Positions 33,192 through 42,094 of a stretch of DNA of 64,000 nt are shown here, one piece after another (within the stretch, counting starts at the first letter, position 1; each line of letters starts with the position of its first letter). The DNA is from Martinezella dioscoreae (GTDB lineage: Bacteria; Pseudomonadota; Alphaproteobacteria; Rhizobiales; Rhizobiaceae), in NCBI RefSeq assembly GCF_009176305.1, contig NZ_BLAJ01000003.1, positions 496,001-560,000 on the forward strand. Direction: 5' to 3'. The notes beneath the pieces are model-generated. The model did not search any database, was not told the origin of the DNA, and saw only the letters and a program-made list of their open reading frames with translations. The translations under genes were made by a program, and so were the position numbers.

Positions 33192-33968
33192 CTATCGGCG
33201 CGGATATGAAGCGCGGCCGTTGTTCATATCATCGACGAAATCGGTGAATTTATGCGTCCCTTCGCCGTGCATGATCAGAGGTGCGCGCAGTGCCAGCCTC
33301 GCCCGCGAACCCTTGATCGCCGTCACCAGAATGCGCACGGCACTCTCACCTTCGCGGGGATGGATGGGGGTGATTTCCATGCCGCCGAAGCGGCGGCCGC
33401 AGGCGGCGATGATCTCGCCGATCGACTCCGGCCGGGCGATCAGCGACAGCTGCCCACCAGGGATCATGATCGCACCTGCCGTGCGAATCCATTTCTCGAA
33501 CAGTCCGTCCGTCATGGCATGCGCCTCTGCCTTCAAGGCGTCGGGCGTCAGCCGGTCGCTGGCATCGTTGAAGGGCGGGTTCATGATGACATGGTGGAAG
33601 CTGTCGTCGACGAGCCCCGCCTCGTTGCGATCCTTGCCGGTCAGCGTCACGTCGGCCTCGATAACGGATACGCGGCTGGCAAAACGGTCATTTTCCGGCA
33701 ACGAAAGGCTCTTGCGCGCGAACTCGGCCATGTCGGACGAGCGCTCGAACAACACGACCTCCGCCCGGTCGAGTCTCGAGGCCACCGCCATTCCGGCTGC
33801 TCCAGCACCTGCGCCGAGATCCGCCACCCGGATCGTCCGCTCATCTGCGACAAGCGCCGCCAGCAACATGGCATCCATGCCGGAGCGGTGCCCCCTGCCT
33901 TTCGGCTGCACGACATGGAAAGCGCCGCGGTGGAAGGCATCGATGGTTTCGGAGGGCTTGCCGGTCAT
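33192..33968 (-). CDS. tRNA1(Val) (adenine(37)-N6)-methyltransferase-like protein
   Basis: 258 residues, a class I SAM methyltransferase of the TrmN6/YfiC type. Motif I is VADLGAGAGAAGMAVASRL (about 45-63). The N6-adenine motif NPPFND lies at about 133. An acidic motif II (VVLFERSSDMAEFA) and C-terminal strands follow. The asparagine-proline-proline signature indicates exocyclic amine methylation. E. coli TrmN6 modifies A37 of tRNA1(Val), but small methyltransferases of this family also include ribosomal targets. It starts 8 bp after the DUF2007 stop, so the two form a translationally close pair. Confidence 0.8.
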   Translation of the reverse strand: MTGKPSETIDAFHRGAFHVVQPKGRGHRSGMDAMLLAALVADERTIRVADLGAGAGAAGMAVASRLDRAEVVLFERSSDMAEFARKSLSLPENDRFASRVSVIEADVTLTGKDRNEAGLVDDSFHHVIMNPPFNDASDRLTPDALKAEAHAMTDGLFEKWIRTAGAIMIPGGQLSLIARPESIGEIIAACGRRFGGMEITPIHPREGESAVRILVTAIKGSRARLALRAPLIMHGEGTHKFTDFVDDMNNGRASYPRR

Positions 33969-33976
33969 GGCCGACC

Positions 33977-34207
33977 TCAGGTCCGCACCGGGCGCAGTTC
34001 GTCACCGAGACCGGCATCAATGAGGATGCGGCGGGCCAGATCGGCACGCTCTTCCTCCACCAGAAAGCGGCGGGGCAGCATGCCGAGCGAACCCTCCAGA
34101 ACGCTCATCGCCTGATCCGCCACCAGACAATGGATTCCAGCATCCTTCATCAGACTCTCCGCGAATGAGAGAAGGACCGGGTCGTTGGTGCGGATCAGCT
34201 CGTGCAT
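33977..34207 (-). CDS. DUF2007 domain-containing protein
   Basis: 76 residues (MHELIRTNDPVLLSFAESLM, then AGIHCLVADQAMSVLEGSLG, then RRFLVEEERADLARRIL) forming the small beta-alpha-beta DUF2007 fold, described in databases as a putative signal-transducing domain. ATG 34207 begins the conserved part. It lies directly upstream of the methyltransferase gene on the same strand and is divergent from the polyprenyl diphosphate synthase gene, so the ~108-bp spacer must contain both promoters. Function unknown. Confidence 0.85.
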   Translation of the reverse strand: MHELIRTNDPVLLSFAESLMKDAGIHCLVADQAMSVLEGSLGMLPRRFLVEEERADLARRILIDAGLGDELRPVRT

Positions 34208-34315
34208 AAGCCTTAGAATTCCTGTCAAATTTACGCGACGAGACAATTCGCCTCTTGCCGCCTCTTTCGCCCCTTCTTATTGTGCTTTGCAGGAAATGAA
34301 CAGGAGTCCGGATCG

Positions 34316-35332
34316 TTGGGCGTCGTGATACCGCTGGAAGAAAGCAAGAATAAACTGGCATCCATCAAGCCTTTGGTGGACCTGACCAAGGCGGACATGG
34401 AACGCGTCAATCAGCTCATCCTGTCCAAGGCTGGCTCCGATGTGCAGATGATCCCCGAGGTTGCGGAGCACCTCATCTCCTCCGGCGGCAAGCGTTTGCG
34501 GCCGATGCTGACGATCGCCTCCGCCGCTCTTTACGGCTATCAGGGCGACAATCACATCAAGCTCGCGACCTCGGTCGAATTCCTGCATACGGCGACGCTG
34601 CTGCACGACGACGTCGTCGATGAAAGCGATCTGCGCCGCGGCAAATCCACGGCCCGGATGATCTGGGGCAACCAGGCGAGCGTTTTGGTTGGCGATTTCC
34701 TGCTCGGCCAGGCTTTCCGCATGATGGTGGAAGTCGGCTCGCTCGAAGCGCTCGACGTACTCTCCTCGGCAGCCTGCGTGATCGCAGAAGGCGAAGTGCT
34801 GCAGCTTTCCGTTTCCAAGAACATGGAGACGACGGAAGACGATTATCTCTCGGTCATCCGCGCCAAGACCGCGGCGCTCTTTGCCGCCGCGGCCGAAGTC
34901 GGCCCGATCGTCGCCAATGCCGGCAAGGCGGAGCGCAATGCACTGAAGTCCTACGGCACCAATCTCGGCCTAGCCTTCCAGCTCGTCGACGATGCGCTCG
35001 ATTACGGCGGCAAGGCTGCCGACCTCGGCAAGAATGTCGGCGACGATTTCCGCGAGGGCAAGATCACGCTTCCGGTAATCCTCGCCTATCGCCGCGGCAC
35101 CGAGAAGGAACGCGCCTTCTGGCGTGAGGCCATCGAAACCGGCGATAACAGCGACGAGAATCTCGAAAAGGCCCTCGGCCTGATCACGAAATACGGCGCG
35201 CTGGCCGACACAATTGCCCGCGCCGTACACTACGGCACGATTGCCCGCGACGCCTTGGCGCCATTGCCGGAAACGCCCTGGAAATCGGCACTTCTGGAAG
35301 TGATCGATTTCTGCATCGAACGCGTTAATTGA
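34316..35332 (+). CDS. Polyprenyl diphosphate synthase (ubiquinone side-chain type)
   Basis: 338 residues, an all-helical trans-prenyltransferase that extends farnesyl diphosphate with isopentenyl diphosphate. The first Asp-rich motif is LLHDDVVDESDLRRG (about 96-110). The second is FQLVDDALDYGG. Other landmarks: SGGKRLRPML and GDFLLGQAF. These fit octaprenyl/decaprenyl diphosphate synthases that make the ubiquinone tail, the donor for UbiA at 11.4 kb. Start: TTG 34316 follows AGGAGT and begins the conserved GVVIPLEES N terminus; the ATG-like start further upstream lies before the Shine-Dalgarno. Confidence 0.92.
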   Translation: MGVVIPLEESKNKLASIKPLVDLTKADMERVNQLILSKAGSDVQMIPEVAEHLISSGGKRLRPMLTIASAALYGYQGDNHIKLATSVEFLHTATLLHDDVVDESDLRRGKSTARMIWGNQASVLVGDFLLGQAFRMMVEVGSLEALDVLSSAACVIAEGEVLQLSVSKNMETTEDDYLSVIRAKTAALFAAAAEVGPIVANAGKAERNALKSYGTNLGLAFQLVDDALDYGGKAADLGKNVGDDFREGKITLPVILAYRRGTEKERAFWREAIETGDNSDENLEKALGLITKYGALADTIARAVHYGTIARDALAPLPETPWKSALLEVIDFCIERVN

Positions 35333-35456
35333 TAGCGGCGGCCTGAATTTGTTGCAGGGCCGCTTCAAAAAAGCCATCCTGTTGTGAATCAGTTGACACG
35401 AATGCGTTGTGCCGCCGGCGAAGTCGCCGGCCATTCCCTTGATGAAAGGCTTTCTA

Positions 35457-37313
35457 ATGCGGCAGAGACTTGCCATCCGTTTCCTTTCGGGCGTAGCCTT
35501 GGCGGCAATCCTTTCGGTGTCCGCCCTGACTGGCGCGCGCGCAGAGGATAAGCCGGCAGCGCCGGAGGCCAGTGCTCCGGTCACTTCTTTCGATCCGGAT
35601 AGCGTCGATACGTTCGCAGGCGCGTTCCTCGCCGCCCGTACCGCAGATGTCGATCATGACTACGATACTGCCATTGCGCTCTACAAAAAGGCGCTGATGA
35701 TCGATCCGAGCAATCCGGAAATTCGCCAGCGGCTGATGATCTCGCTGCTGCTGAACGGTAATCTGGAAGAAGGCGTCAAATACGCCAACGAGTTGAAGAG
35801 CGATCCTTCGGTCGAGCGTGTCACGACGATCGTGCGCGGCATGGATGCCATCCGCCGCCATGAATACCGCACCGCGCAGGAAATCCTCAAATATAACGGT
35901 CCGAACGATCTCGACCGAATGATGACCAACCTGCTCGCCGCCTGGGCGCGCGCCGGATCGGGCCGCGGCAAGGAAGCAATCTCGATGATCGACAAGATGA
36001 AGGGCCCGGATTGGTTCAACATCTTCAAGAACTATCATGCCGGCGCCATTGCGCTGACGCTGGGCGACCTGAAGTCGGCGCGCTCTCACCTTAACGATGC
36101 CATCCTCGACAAGACGGGCGGCGCTACCGCACCTGACACCTTCATGCGCGCCGTCATGGCGCTCGCACGCCTCGAAGCCAAGGCCGGAGACAAGCAGAAG
36201 GCCCTGGATGCGATTTCCGTCGGCGACAATCTCGTCAGCAATTATGCGCCGCTGAATGCACTGCGCGACAGCATCAGCAAGGGCGATACGCCGGATCAGC
36301 AGGTGACGAACGCCAGCGAGGGTGCGGCCGCCGTTCTGTTCACCATCGGTGCCGCGCTGAACCGCGACGGGGCCGAAGATGTCGTCTCGCTCTATCTACA
36401 GATTGCCAACTCCCTCGACCCGAAGGCGGCCGATACGCTGGTCCTGCTCGGCGGGCTGGCCGAAAAACAGGAGCAGACCGATCGCGCGATCGCCTTCTAC
36501 AAGAAGGTGCCCGATAATTCGCCGATGGCCCGCATCTCCGAGCTGCAGCTCGGCCTCGCACTCGCCCAGGCAGGTAAAATCGACGATGCACGCAAACATC
36601 TGAAGGCACTGATCGATTCCGATCCCAACGATGTCCGCAGCTATCTCGCCTATGGCAGCGTGCTTTCCGACGCCAAGGACTTCCAGTCCATGGCCGATAA
36701 TTACGACAAGGCCGTGCAGATCATCGGCCCGGTGCCGAAGCGCAGCGATTGGGCGGTGTTCTTCCAGCGCGGCATTGCTTATGAGCGGCTGAAGAAGTGG
36801 GCGGATGCCGAGCCGAACTTCAAGAAAGCCCTCGAGCTCAATCCGGATCAGCCGCAAGTGCTGAACTATCTGGGCTATTCCTGGGTCGACATGAACATGA
36901 ACCTCGACCAGGGTCTGGACATGATCAAGAAGGCCGTCGATCTGAGGCCGGATGACGGCTATATCGTCGATTCCCTTGGCTGGGCCTATTTCCGCCTCAA
37001 CCGTTTCGATGATGCGGTGAGCGAACTGGAGCGTGCAGCGCAGCTCAAGGCCGGCGATCCGACGATCAACGACCATCTCGGCGACGCCTACTGGCGCGTC
37101 AATCGCAAGCTCGAAGCCGTCTATCAGTGGAACCGGGCGCTCGCCTCGAAGCCGGAAGAAGCCGATATTCCGAAGATCAAGGAGAAGGTCGAGAAGGGCT
37201 TGCCGCCGCTCGACAACGATCCGAAGACTGTCGACAAAAGCAAGCTGCCCGATCCAGCACCCGTGCCTTCGCCCGACACGAACGCTCCGGCGCCGGTCGA
37301 CAAGAAGTCCTAA
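35457..37313 (+). CDS. Exported tetratricopeptide repeat protein
   Basis: 618 residues: a signal peptide (LAIRFLSGVALAAILSVSAL then ARAE) and a long array of helical TPR units from about residue 45 to 590, with the clearest motifs in the C-terminal half (AEPNFKKALELNPDQPQVLN, LDMIKKAVDLRPDDGYI, AVSELERAAQLKAGDPTIND). The tail is Pro-rich. TPR arrays are protein-binding scaffolds; export suggests a periplasmic or outer-membrane assembly role, which is inference. ATG 35457 follows GAAAGG; ATG 35442 would add five residues. ispE follows after 7 bp. Confidence 0.88.
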   Translation: MRQRLAIRFLSGVALAAILSVSALTGARAEDKPAAPEASAPVTSFDPDSVDTFAGAFLAARTADVDHDYDTAIALYKKALMIDPSNPEIRQRLMISLLLNGNLEEGVKYANELKSDPSVERVTTIVRGMDAIRRHEYRTAQEILKYNGPNDLDRMMTNLLAAWARAGSGRGKEAISMIDKMKGPDWFNIFKNYHAGAIALTLGDLKSARSHLNDAILDKTGGATAPDTFMRAVMALARLEAKAGDKQKALDAISVGDNLVSNYAPLNALRDSISKGDTPDQQVTNASEGAAAVLFTIGAALNRDGAEDVVSLYLQIANSLDPKAADTLVLLGGLAEKQEQTDRAIAFYKKVPDNSPMARISELQLGLALAQAGKIDDARKHLKALIDSDPNDVRSYLAYGSVLSDAKDFQSMADNYDKAVQIIGPVPKRSDWAVFFQRGIAYERLKKWADAEPNFKKALELNPDQPQVLNYLGYSWVDMNMNLDQGLDMIKKAVDLRPDDGYIVDSLGWAYFRLNRFDDAVSELERAAQLKAGDPTINDHLGDAYWRVNRKLEAVYQWNRALASKPEEADIPKIKEKVEKGLPPLDNDPKTVDKSKLPDPAPVPSPDTNAPAPVDKKS

Positions 37314-37320
37314 GATTTCC

Positions 37321-38235
37321 ATGAGCACGATCTTGGCTGCGGGCGATTTCGACCTCACGGAAGAAGCGCCCGCAAAGATCAATCTTGCACTGCATGTCAC
37401 GGGCCGCCGAGCCGATGGCTATCATTTGCTCGACATGCTCGTCAGCTTTGCCCGCCATGGCGATCGTCTTTTCTTTCGCGCAAGCGAGGATGATGATTTC
37501 AGCCTTTCGGGACGGTTCGGCCCGCTCCTCTCAGCCGATGCCGAGGCCGGCGACAATCTCGTGCTGAAGGCGCGCGATCTCTTGCGGCAGGCAGTCAACT
37601 CGGCCGGCTTCGATGCCTCCCCTGCCCATATTCATCTGGAAAAGAATCTACCGATCGCATCCGGCATCGGCGGCGGCTCGGCGGACGCGGCGGCGACCTT
37701 GCGCGGGCTGATGCGGCTATGGCGCGTTACCCTGCCGGAGGCGACGGTCAAAACCATCGCCTTGAAACTCGGCGCCGATGTGCCGATGTGCCTTGCCAGC
37801 CAACCGCTGGTCGCGCGCGGGATTGGCGAGGCGATAGACCTGCTGCGGGGATTTCCCGCCTTTGCCGTGGTTCTCGGCAATCCGCTTGTCGGCGTCTCGA
37901 CATCGGATGTGTTTCGGCAGCTCACCCGCAAGGACAATCCGCCGCTCTTGTTTCCATCGCAGATGCCGCAGGGACACGGCGAATGGATCGACACGATCAA
38001 GACCCTGCGCAACGATCTCGAACCGCCGGCACGCTCAATCTGCGGTGAGATTTCAGCGCTCTCCGGCCTGATCGAAAGCCAGGCGCCGATCATAACGCGC
38101 ATGTCCGGTTCCGGTGCGACGTGCTTCGGTATTTTCAACGATATCGAACAGGCGGCGGCCGCCGCCGCTTTGCTTCACAGGCAGCGGCCGGACTGGTATT
38201 TCCAGGTGACCGAAACAATCGCGGGAGAGGCATGA
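37321..38235 (+). CDS. ispE: 4-diphosphocytidyl-2-C-methyl-D-erythritol kinase
   Basis: 304 residues of the GHMP kinase family; phosphorylates CDP-methylerythritol in the MEP isoprenoid pathway. The N-terminal substrate motif is EEAPAKINLALHVTGRRADG. The glycine-rich ATP loop is LPIASGIGGGSADAAATL (about 103-120). The C-terminal GHMP motif is ITRMSGSGATCFGIF. ATG 37321 starts 7 bp after the TPR gene; the frame is open further upstream inside that gene but without family similarity. Its stop overlaps the moaB start (ATGA). The product feeds the polyprenyl synthase two genes upstream. Confidence 0.95.
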   Translation: MSTILAAGDFDLTEEAPAKINLALHVTGRRADGYHLLDMLVSFARHGDRLFFRASEDDDFSLSGRFGPLLSADAEAGDNLVLKARDLLRQAVNSAGFDASPAHIHLEKNLPIASGIGGGSADAAATLRGLMRLWRVTLPEATVKTIALKLGADVPMCLASQPLVARGIGEAIDLLRGFPAFAVVLGNPLVGVSTSDVFRQLTRKDNPPLLFPSQMPQGHGEWIDTIKTLRNDLEPPARSICGEISALSGLIESQAPIITRMSGSGATCFGIFNDIEQAAAAAALLHRQRPDWYFQVTETIAGEA

Positions 38236-38789
38236 TGGCAGCGTCAGGCAACGAAAGATCCTTCATTCCCGTCGGCATCGCCGTGCTGACCGTTTCCGAT
38301 ACACGCACGCTCGCTGACGATAAATCCGGCGATACGCTGGTTGCCCGCATTGCGGAGGCGGGCCATAGGCTTGCTGCCCGCGCCATCGTGCCAGACGACA
38401 AGGAGCGCATCCGCGCGCAGGTGGAAGCCTGGACGAAGGACGATGCGGTCGACGTCGTGATCACCACCGGCGGGACTGGCTTCACCGGCCGCGACGTTAC
38501 GCCGGAAGCGCTGGAGCCTTTGTTTGAGAAGCGGATGGATGGGTTTTCCGAGGTCTTTCATCGCATTTCCTATGACAAGATCGGCACAGCGACGATCCAG
38601 TCACGGGCGACCGGCGGTGTGGCCAATGCCACCTTCATTTTCGTACTGCCGGGTTCGCCTGGCGCCTGCAAAGATGCATGGGACGGCATCTTGAAGGCGC
38701 AACTCGACTATCGCCACATGCCCTGCAATTTCGTGGAGATCATGCCGCGCCTCGACGAGCATCTAAAGCGCGGCGCCGGCTCGAGATAG
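38232..38789 (+). CDS. moaB: Molybdenum cofactor biosynthesis protein B
   Basis: 185 residues of the MoaB/MogA fold, which binds molybdopterin and adenylates it before metal insertion. Motifs: IAVLTVSDTRTLADDKSGD near the N terminus, VVITTGGTGFTGRDVTPEAL (about 75-94), and LPGSPGACKDAWDG. The start is ATG 38232, overlapping the ispE stop by four bases (ATGA), so translational coupling is likely; ATG 38235 is an equivalent alternative. Pairing with ispE has no obvious metabolic logic and probably reflects shared transcription. Confidence 0.93.
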   Translation: MMAASGNERSFIPVGIAVLTVSDTRTLADDKSGDTLVARIAEAGHRLAARAIVPDDKERIRAQVEAWTKDDAVDVVITTGGTGFTGRDVTPEALEPLFEKRMDGFSEVFHRISYDKIGTATIQSRATGGVANATFIFVLPGSPGACKDAWDGILKAQLDYRHMPCNFVEIMPRLDEHLKRGAGSR

Positions 38790-38820
38790 GTCTTCTGCTC
38801 AACGCGATATTGCGCGTCGA

Positions 38821-39129
38821 TCATGCCTTCGGCAGAACAGGAATTGATTCCCAAGAATCGCCGGTGAGAATGATGCAGCTCCGGCCGGATACGTCGCTCA
38901 TCAGCAGTGTCCAGTTGCCGCTCTCGGCGGCGTAGATCTCAACAATCGTGCTCTGATCGAGCTTGCCGACGGCCGAAAGCTTTTCCGAAAGATGGTCGCC
39001 AAGAAACGCGACGATATCGACGCGTTGAGCGCAGGCCAAGGTCACCTGAGCGGCGGCAATGCCGGGGAAAAGAGTTGCACTTGCGACGAAGATCGTTGCC
39101 ATGAGGCGGTAGAGCATCGTGCGTTTCAT
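38821..39129 (-). CDS. Small secreted protein of unknown function
   Basis: 102 residues: a signal peptide (MLYRLMATIFVASATLFPGI then AAAQ) and a ~75-residue mature part with two cysteines (LACAQRVDIVAFLGDHLSE and DVSGRSCIILTGDSW) that could form a disulfide. ATG 39129 is preceded by AAAGGAGGTGCGTT, one of the strongest Shine-Dalgarno sequences in the window. I do not recognise a named domain; it looks like a lineage-restricted periplasmic protein. It is convergent with moaB and stands alone. Confidence 0.65.
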   Translation of the reverse strand: MKRTMLYRLMATIFVASATLFPGIAAAQVTLACAQRVDIVAFLGDHLSEKLSAVGKLDQSTIVEIYAAESGNWTLLMSDVSGRSCIILTGDSWESIPVLPKA

Positions 39130-39298
39130 AACGCACCTCCTTTCGCCGAAATCCCGGCAGAAAAGGAGAGTTCCGCTGACCAGTTCCGCCTGATATCGGC
39201 ATCTTCATGGTCGGCCGCCTGACGCGACACGCATAAGGTGCCGCCACATGCAAATTATCGCAGCTATTCGCGCGTTTACAAATGGAATCTGCGGAACG

Positions 39299-39404
39299 CT
39301 AGAGCAGTTCCAGCAAAAGTGCGAAGCGATTTTGCGTCCGGAGCTGCGTAAAAACAAGAAGATGGAGCGTTTTTGCAATTCGAAGAAAAGCGGAAATGCT
39401 CTAG
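39299..39404 (+). repeat. Dispersed palindromic element, copy B
   Basis: About 106 bp bounded by inverted ends: CTAGAGCAGTTCC at 39299-39311 and GGAAATGCTCTAG at 39392-39404 pair at 12 of 13 positions. It aligns with 20645-20747 in inverted orientation. It ends just before the stop of the minus-strand glycosyltransferase-like gene. The intact ends and lack of coding capacity make it look like a small mobile or REP-type element. No transposase is present. Confidence 0.82.
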
Positions 39405-39407
39405 GCC

Positions 39408-39926
39408 CTATCGCGCCGCGCGTGCCACCCAGGACGGAATGAGCTCGCTTGAAAGCCGTCGGCCCTTCTGTCCCTTGGCGAACTCCGCCAGCCCCATGCC
39501 CGACCTGGCGACAGCGATCGCCTGGTGCTTGGAAAGCAGCAAACCCAGCTCCAGCGGCGCCGTACGACGGCCGATTCGCTTCAGAAACGGGCGACGATAG
39601 CCGCGCGATGCTGTAAAGCGCGCCGGCACCTTGTTCAGCGAGACATATTCGGCGATCTCATCGATCCAGCCGGCTTGCGGCCGCGCGCCCGGCTCGACCA
39701 GCAGCAACCATTCGCCCCTCGCAGACCGCAATATATCCTTGATATCCCACTGCGAATAAAAGCGGCAGCCGGCGGCATCGGCCACCTTCGATGTACCGTC
39801 CCTGGAACCGTGATCGAGCACGACCACGTCGCTGACCAGCCCTTCGACCGCTCCTGCCACCAATGCCGCCAATGTCTGCGCCAGCTCGGGTTCGTGATCC
39901 TGGCATTCGATGATGACCGTCAACAT
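39408..39926 (-). CDS. Glycosyltransferase family 2-like protein, short form
   Basis: 172 residues. It begins MLTVIIECQDHEPELAQTLA and carries VVVLDHGSRDGTSKVADAAGCRF, a GT2-like nucleotide-sugar-binding strand-loop (in two parts), then ARGEWLLLVEPGARPQ, which corresponds to the DxD-containing segment but has Glu-Pro-Gly in place of DxD. The fold looks like GT-A, but the catalytic metal motif is altered and the protein is short, so enzymatic activity is doubtful. ATG 39926 starts the homology. Function uncertain. Confidence 0.6.
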   Translation of the reverse strand: MLTVIIECQDHEPELAQTLAALVAGAVEGLVSDVVVLDHGSRDGTSKVADAAGCRFYSQWDIKDILRSARGEWLLLVEPGARPQAGWIDEIAEYVSLNKVPARFTASRGYRRPFLKRIGRRTAPLELGLLLSKHQAIAVARSGMGLAEFAKGQKGRRLSSELIPSWVARAAR

Positions 39927-40167
39927 TGCCCATTTATAGAGCGGCGCATAATTTATTGCCAGCACCTAACCCTCAGGCTCGAGCGTTTAAGAAAAGCATC
40001 ATAAGCGGCCGAAAATTCTCACGGCCGGCGCCGCCGAATACCTCCCGTGAATGAGATGGAAAATGACGGTTGCGGATTTTTGTTCTTGCAATGTTCTCAT
40101 TTGTCGGATAGGAATTTAATCATCTTAGACGCGGCATGCGATGGCATGAGCCGCCCTGGAGCTACCG

Positions 40168-41325
40168 ATGAACGAGCAGTCCCTTGCAGGGCAGGCCGCT
40201 TTCGCGCCTGCCAACACGGCAGATGTTGCCAATGCTTTGATCGCCGATGCCGGTCTCAGGGTCGACGTCGAGCGCCGGCGTGGGCGCGGCGCCGGATTGA
40301 ACCCGAGCGGCCGGTTCGAGCCGCAGCAGCGCGAAGCCTTCGACGACGGCTGGCAAAGCTGGGAAGAGTTGCCGCCATTCAAAACCGAAGTGCAGGTGGA
40401 GAAGCCGCGCACGGCCATTACCCGCAACGAATCCCCCGATATTCCCTTCGACCGATCGATCAATCCTTATCGCGGCTGCGAGCACGGCTGCATCTATTGC
40501 TTCGCACGGCCGACGCATGCCTATATGGGACTGTCGGCGGGGCTGGATTTCGAATCGAAGCTCTTTGCCAAGCCGGATGCCGCCAAACTTCTGGAGCGTG
40601 AGCTGGCAAAGCCCGGCTACAAGCCGCGGGTGATTGCCATCGGCACCAATACCGACCCCTATCAGCCGATCGAGAAGGAATGGCGGATCATGCGCCAGAT
40701 TCTCGAAGTGCTGAACCGGGCGAACCATCCGGTTGCCATCGTCACCAAGTCGGCGCTGATCATGCGCGATATCGACATTCTGAAAGAGATGGCCGCCAAG
40801 AACCTGGTGCGCGTAGGCCTGTCGGTGACGACACTCGACCGCAAGCTCGCGCGCACCATGGAGCCGCGAGCCGCGACGCCGCCGCGGCGGCTGGAGGCGA
40901 TCCAGGCTTTGAGCGAGGCGGGGATCCGCACCTCGATCATGGTGGCACCAATCATTCCAGCGCTCAACGACCATGAGATCGAGCGTATCCTCGACGCCGG
41001 CAAGGCGGCCGGTGCGCTGGAGGCAAGCTATGTCATCCTGCGGCTGCCGCTGGAAGTAAGCCCGCTCTTCCGCGACTGGCTGCTGCAGCATTATCCGGAT
41101 CGCTACCGTCACGTCATGTCGCTGATCCGCTCGATGCGCGGTGGCAAGGATTACGATGCCGAATTCGGCAAGCGCATGAAGGGTGCCGGACCCTATGCCT
41201 GGCAGATCAGCCGCCGTTTCGAGATGGCGACCCGCCGGCTCGCGCTCACACGCCGCAATATTGCGCTACGCGACGACCTGTTCGTGCCGCCGGATGGCAG
41301 CGGCGTGCAGCTGTCGCTGCTCTGA
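40168..41325 (+). CDS. PA0069 family radical SAM protein
   Basis: 385 residues. The radical SAM iron-sulfur motif is RGCEHGCIYCFARPTHAYM (CxxxCxxC, about 105-123), in the spore-photoproduct-lyase-like/SplB-related group labelled PA0069. Further conserved stretches: IAIGTNTDPYQPIEKEW, PVAIVTKSALIMRDIDIL, IRTSIMVAPIIPALNDHE and LRLPLEVSPLFRDWL. The reaction is not known for this family; relatives act on DNA lesions. ATG 40168 is used. It is upstream of rnhB on the same strand. An N-terminal ~90 residues are Arg/Gly-rich and probably flexible. Confidence 0.88.
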   Translation: MNEQSLAGQAAFAPANTADVANALIADAGLRVDVERRRGRGAGLNPSGRFEPQQREAFDDGWQSWEELPPFKTEVQVEKPRTAITRNESPDIPFDRSINPYRGCEHGCIYCFARPTHAYMGLSAGLDFESKLFAKPDAAKLLERELAKPGYKPRVIAIGTNTDPYQPIEKEWRIMRQILEVLNRANHPVAIVTKSALIMRDIDILKEMAAKNLVRVGLSVTTLDRKLARTMEPRAATPPRRLEAIQALSEAGIRTSIMVAPIIPALNDHEIERILDAGKAAGALEASYVILRLPLEVSPLFRDWLLQHYPDRYRHVMSLIRSMRGGKDYDAEFGKRMKGAGPYAWQISRRFEMATRRLALTRRNIALRDDLFVPPDGSGVQLSLL

Positions 41326-41430
41326 CGATCCCTGCGGGTTTTCCCTGTACCCGCTGGAAAAGCCCCTGGCTTCGCCGCCATGATCCACCGGGGGCTTGCA
41401 GGAGATCGGGTGGTGTGCGAGCTTCGCCGC

Positions 41431-42090
41431 ATGTCACGCCGTGCACCACCCGATTCTCAAATGCTGTTCGAGGATGTTCCGCTCGTCCCCACTTTCGAGC
41501 TGGAACTGATTGCGCGCCGTGCCGGCCATTGGCCGGTTGCCGGGGCCGATGAGGCAGGCCGAGGCCCGCTTGCCGGACCGGTCGTGGCGGCCGCCGTCAT
41601 TCTCGATCCAGAGCGTATCCCGAACGGGCTAAACGATTCCAAACAGTTGACAGCCGCCAGACGTGAGGAACTGTTCGTCGAAATCCTGGCGACGGCAACC
41701 GTGTCCATCGCCTCGTCGAGTGCCGGCCGTATCGACACGACCGATATTCGCAAGGCAAGCCTCGATGCGATGCGCCGTGCCATTTGCGGGCTTGCCGTGC
41801 CGGCGAGCTATGTGTTGACCGATGGGCTCGACGTGCCTGTTGGGCTCGCCTGCCCAGGAAAAGCCGTGGTCAAAGGTGATGCGCGCTCCTTCTCCATTGC
41901 CGCCGCTTCGATCGTCGCCAAGGTGACACGCGACAGAATGATGGCGCGTGCTGGTGTCGTTTTTCCGGCCTATGGTTTTGCGGCCCATGCCGGCTATGGC
42001 ACGGCGCAGCATCGTGCAGGTATCGAGGAGCATGGTCCCTGCCCGCTGCACCGCATGAGCTTTCGCCCCTTGCGCAAAGAGGCCGTCTGA
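41431..42090 (+). CDS. rnhB: Ribonuclease HII
   Basis: 219 residues; removes RNA from RNA-DNA hybrids, including single embedded ribonucleotides. The catalytic Asp-Glu pair is in [20 protein letters not shown] (about 37-56). Later motifs: [36 protein letters not shown] and the C-terminal [20 protein letters not shown]. The start is uncertain: ATG 41431 (chosen, MSRRAPPDS) or ATG 41461. Upstream extension to 41380 lacks family similarity. It is convergent with the phosphotransferase gene, only 4 bp apart at the 3' ends. Confidence 0.94.
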   Translation: MSRRAPPDSQMLFEDVPLVPTFELELIARRAGHWPVAGADEAGRGPLAGPVVAAAVILDPERIPNGLNDSKQLTAARREELFVEILATATVSIASSSAGRIDTTDIRKASLDAMRRAICGLAVPASYVLTDGLDVPVGLACPGKAVVKGDARSFSIAAASIVAKVTRDRMMARAGVVFPAYGFAAHAGYGTAQHRAGIEEHGPCPLHRMSFRPLRKEAV

Positions 42091-42094
42091 GCAC

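Noticed and set aside
33110..33209. Short plus-strand frame ending MANAILRIVFDALTLRAAEW plus five residues
   Set aside because: It looks amphipathic and has a start in the sppA upstream spacer, but there is no Shine-Dalgarno, it overlaps the methyltransferase 3' end, and I know no family for it.
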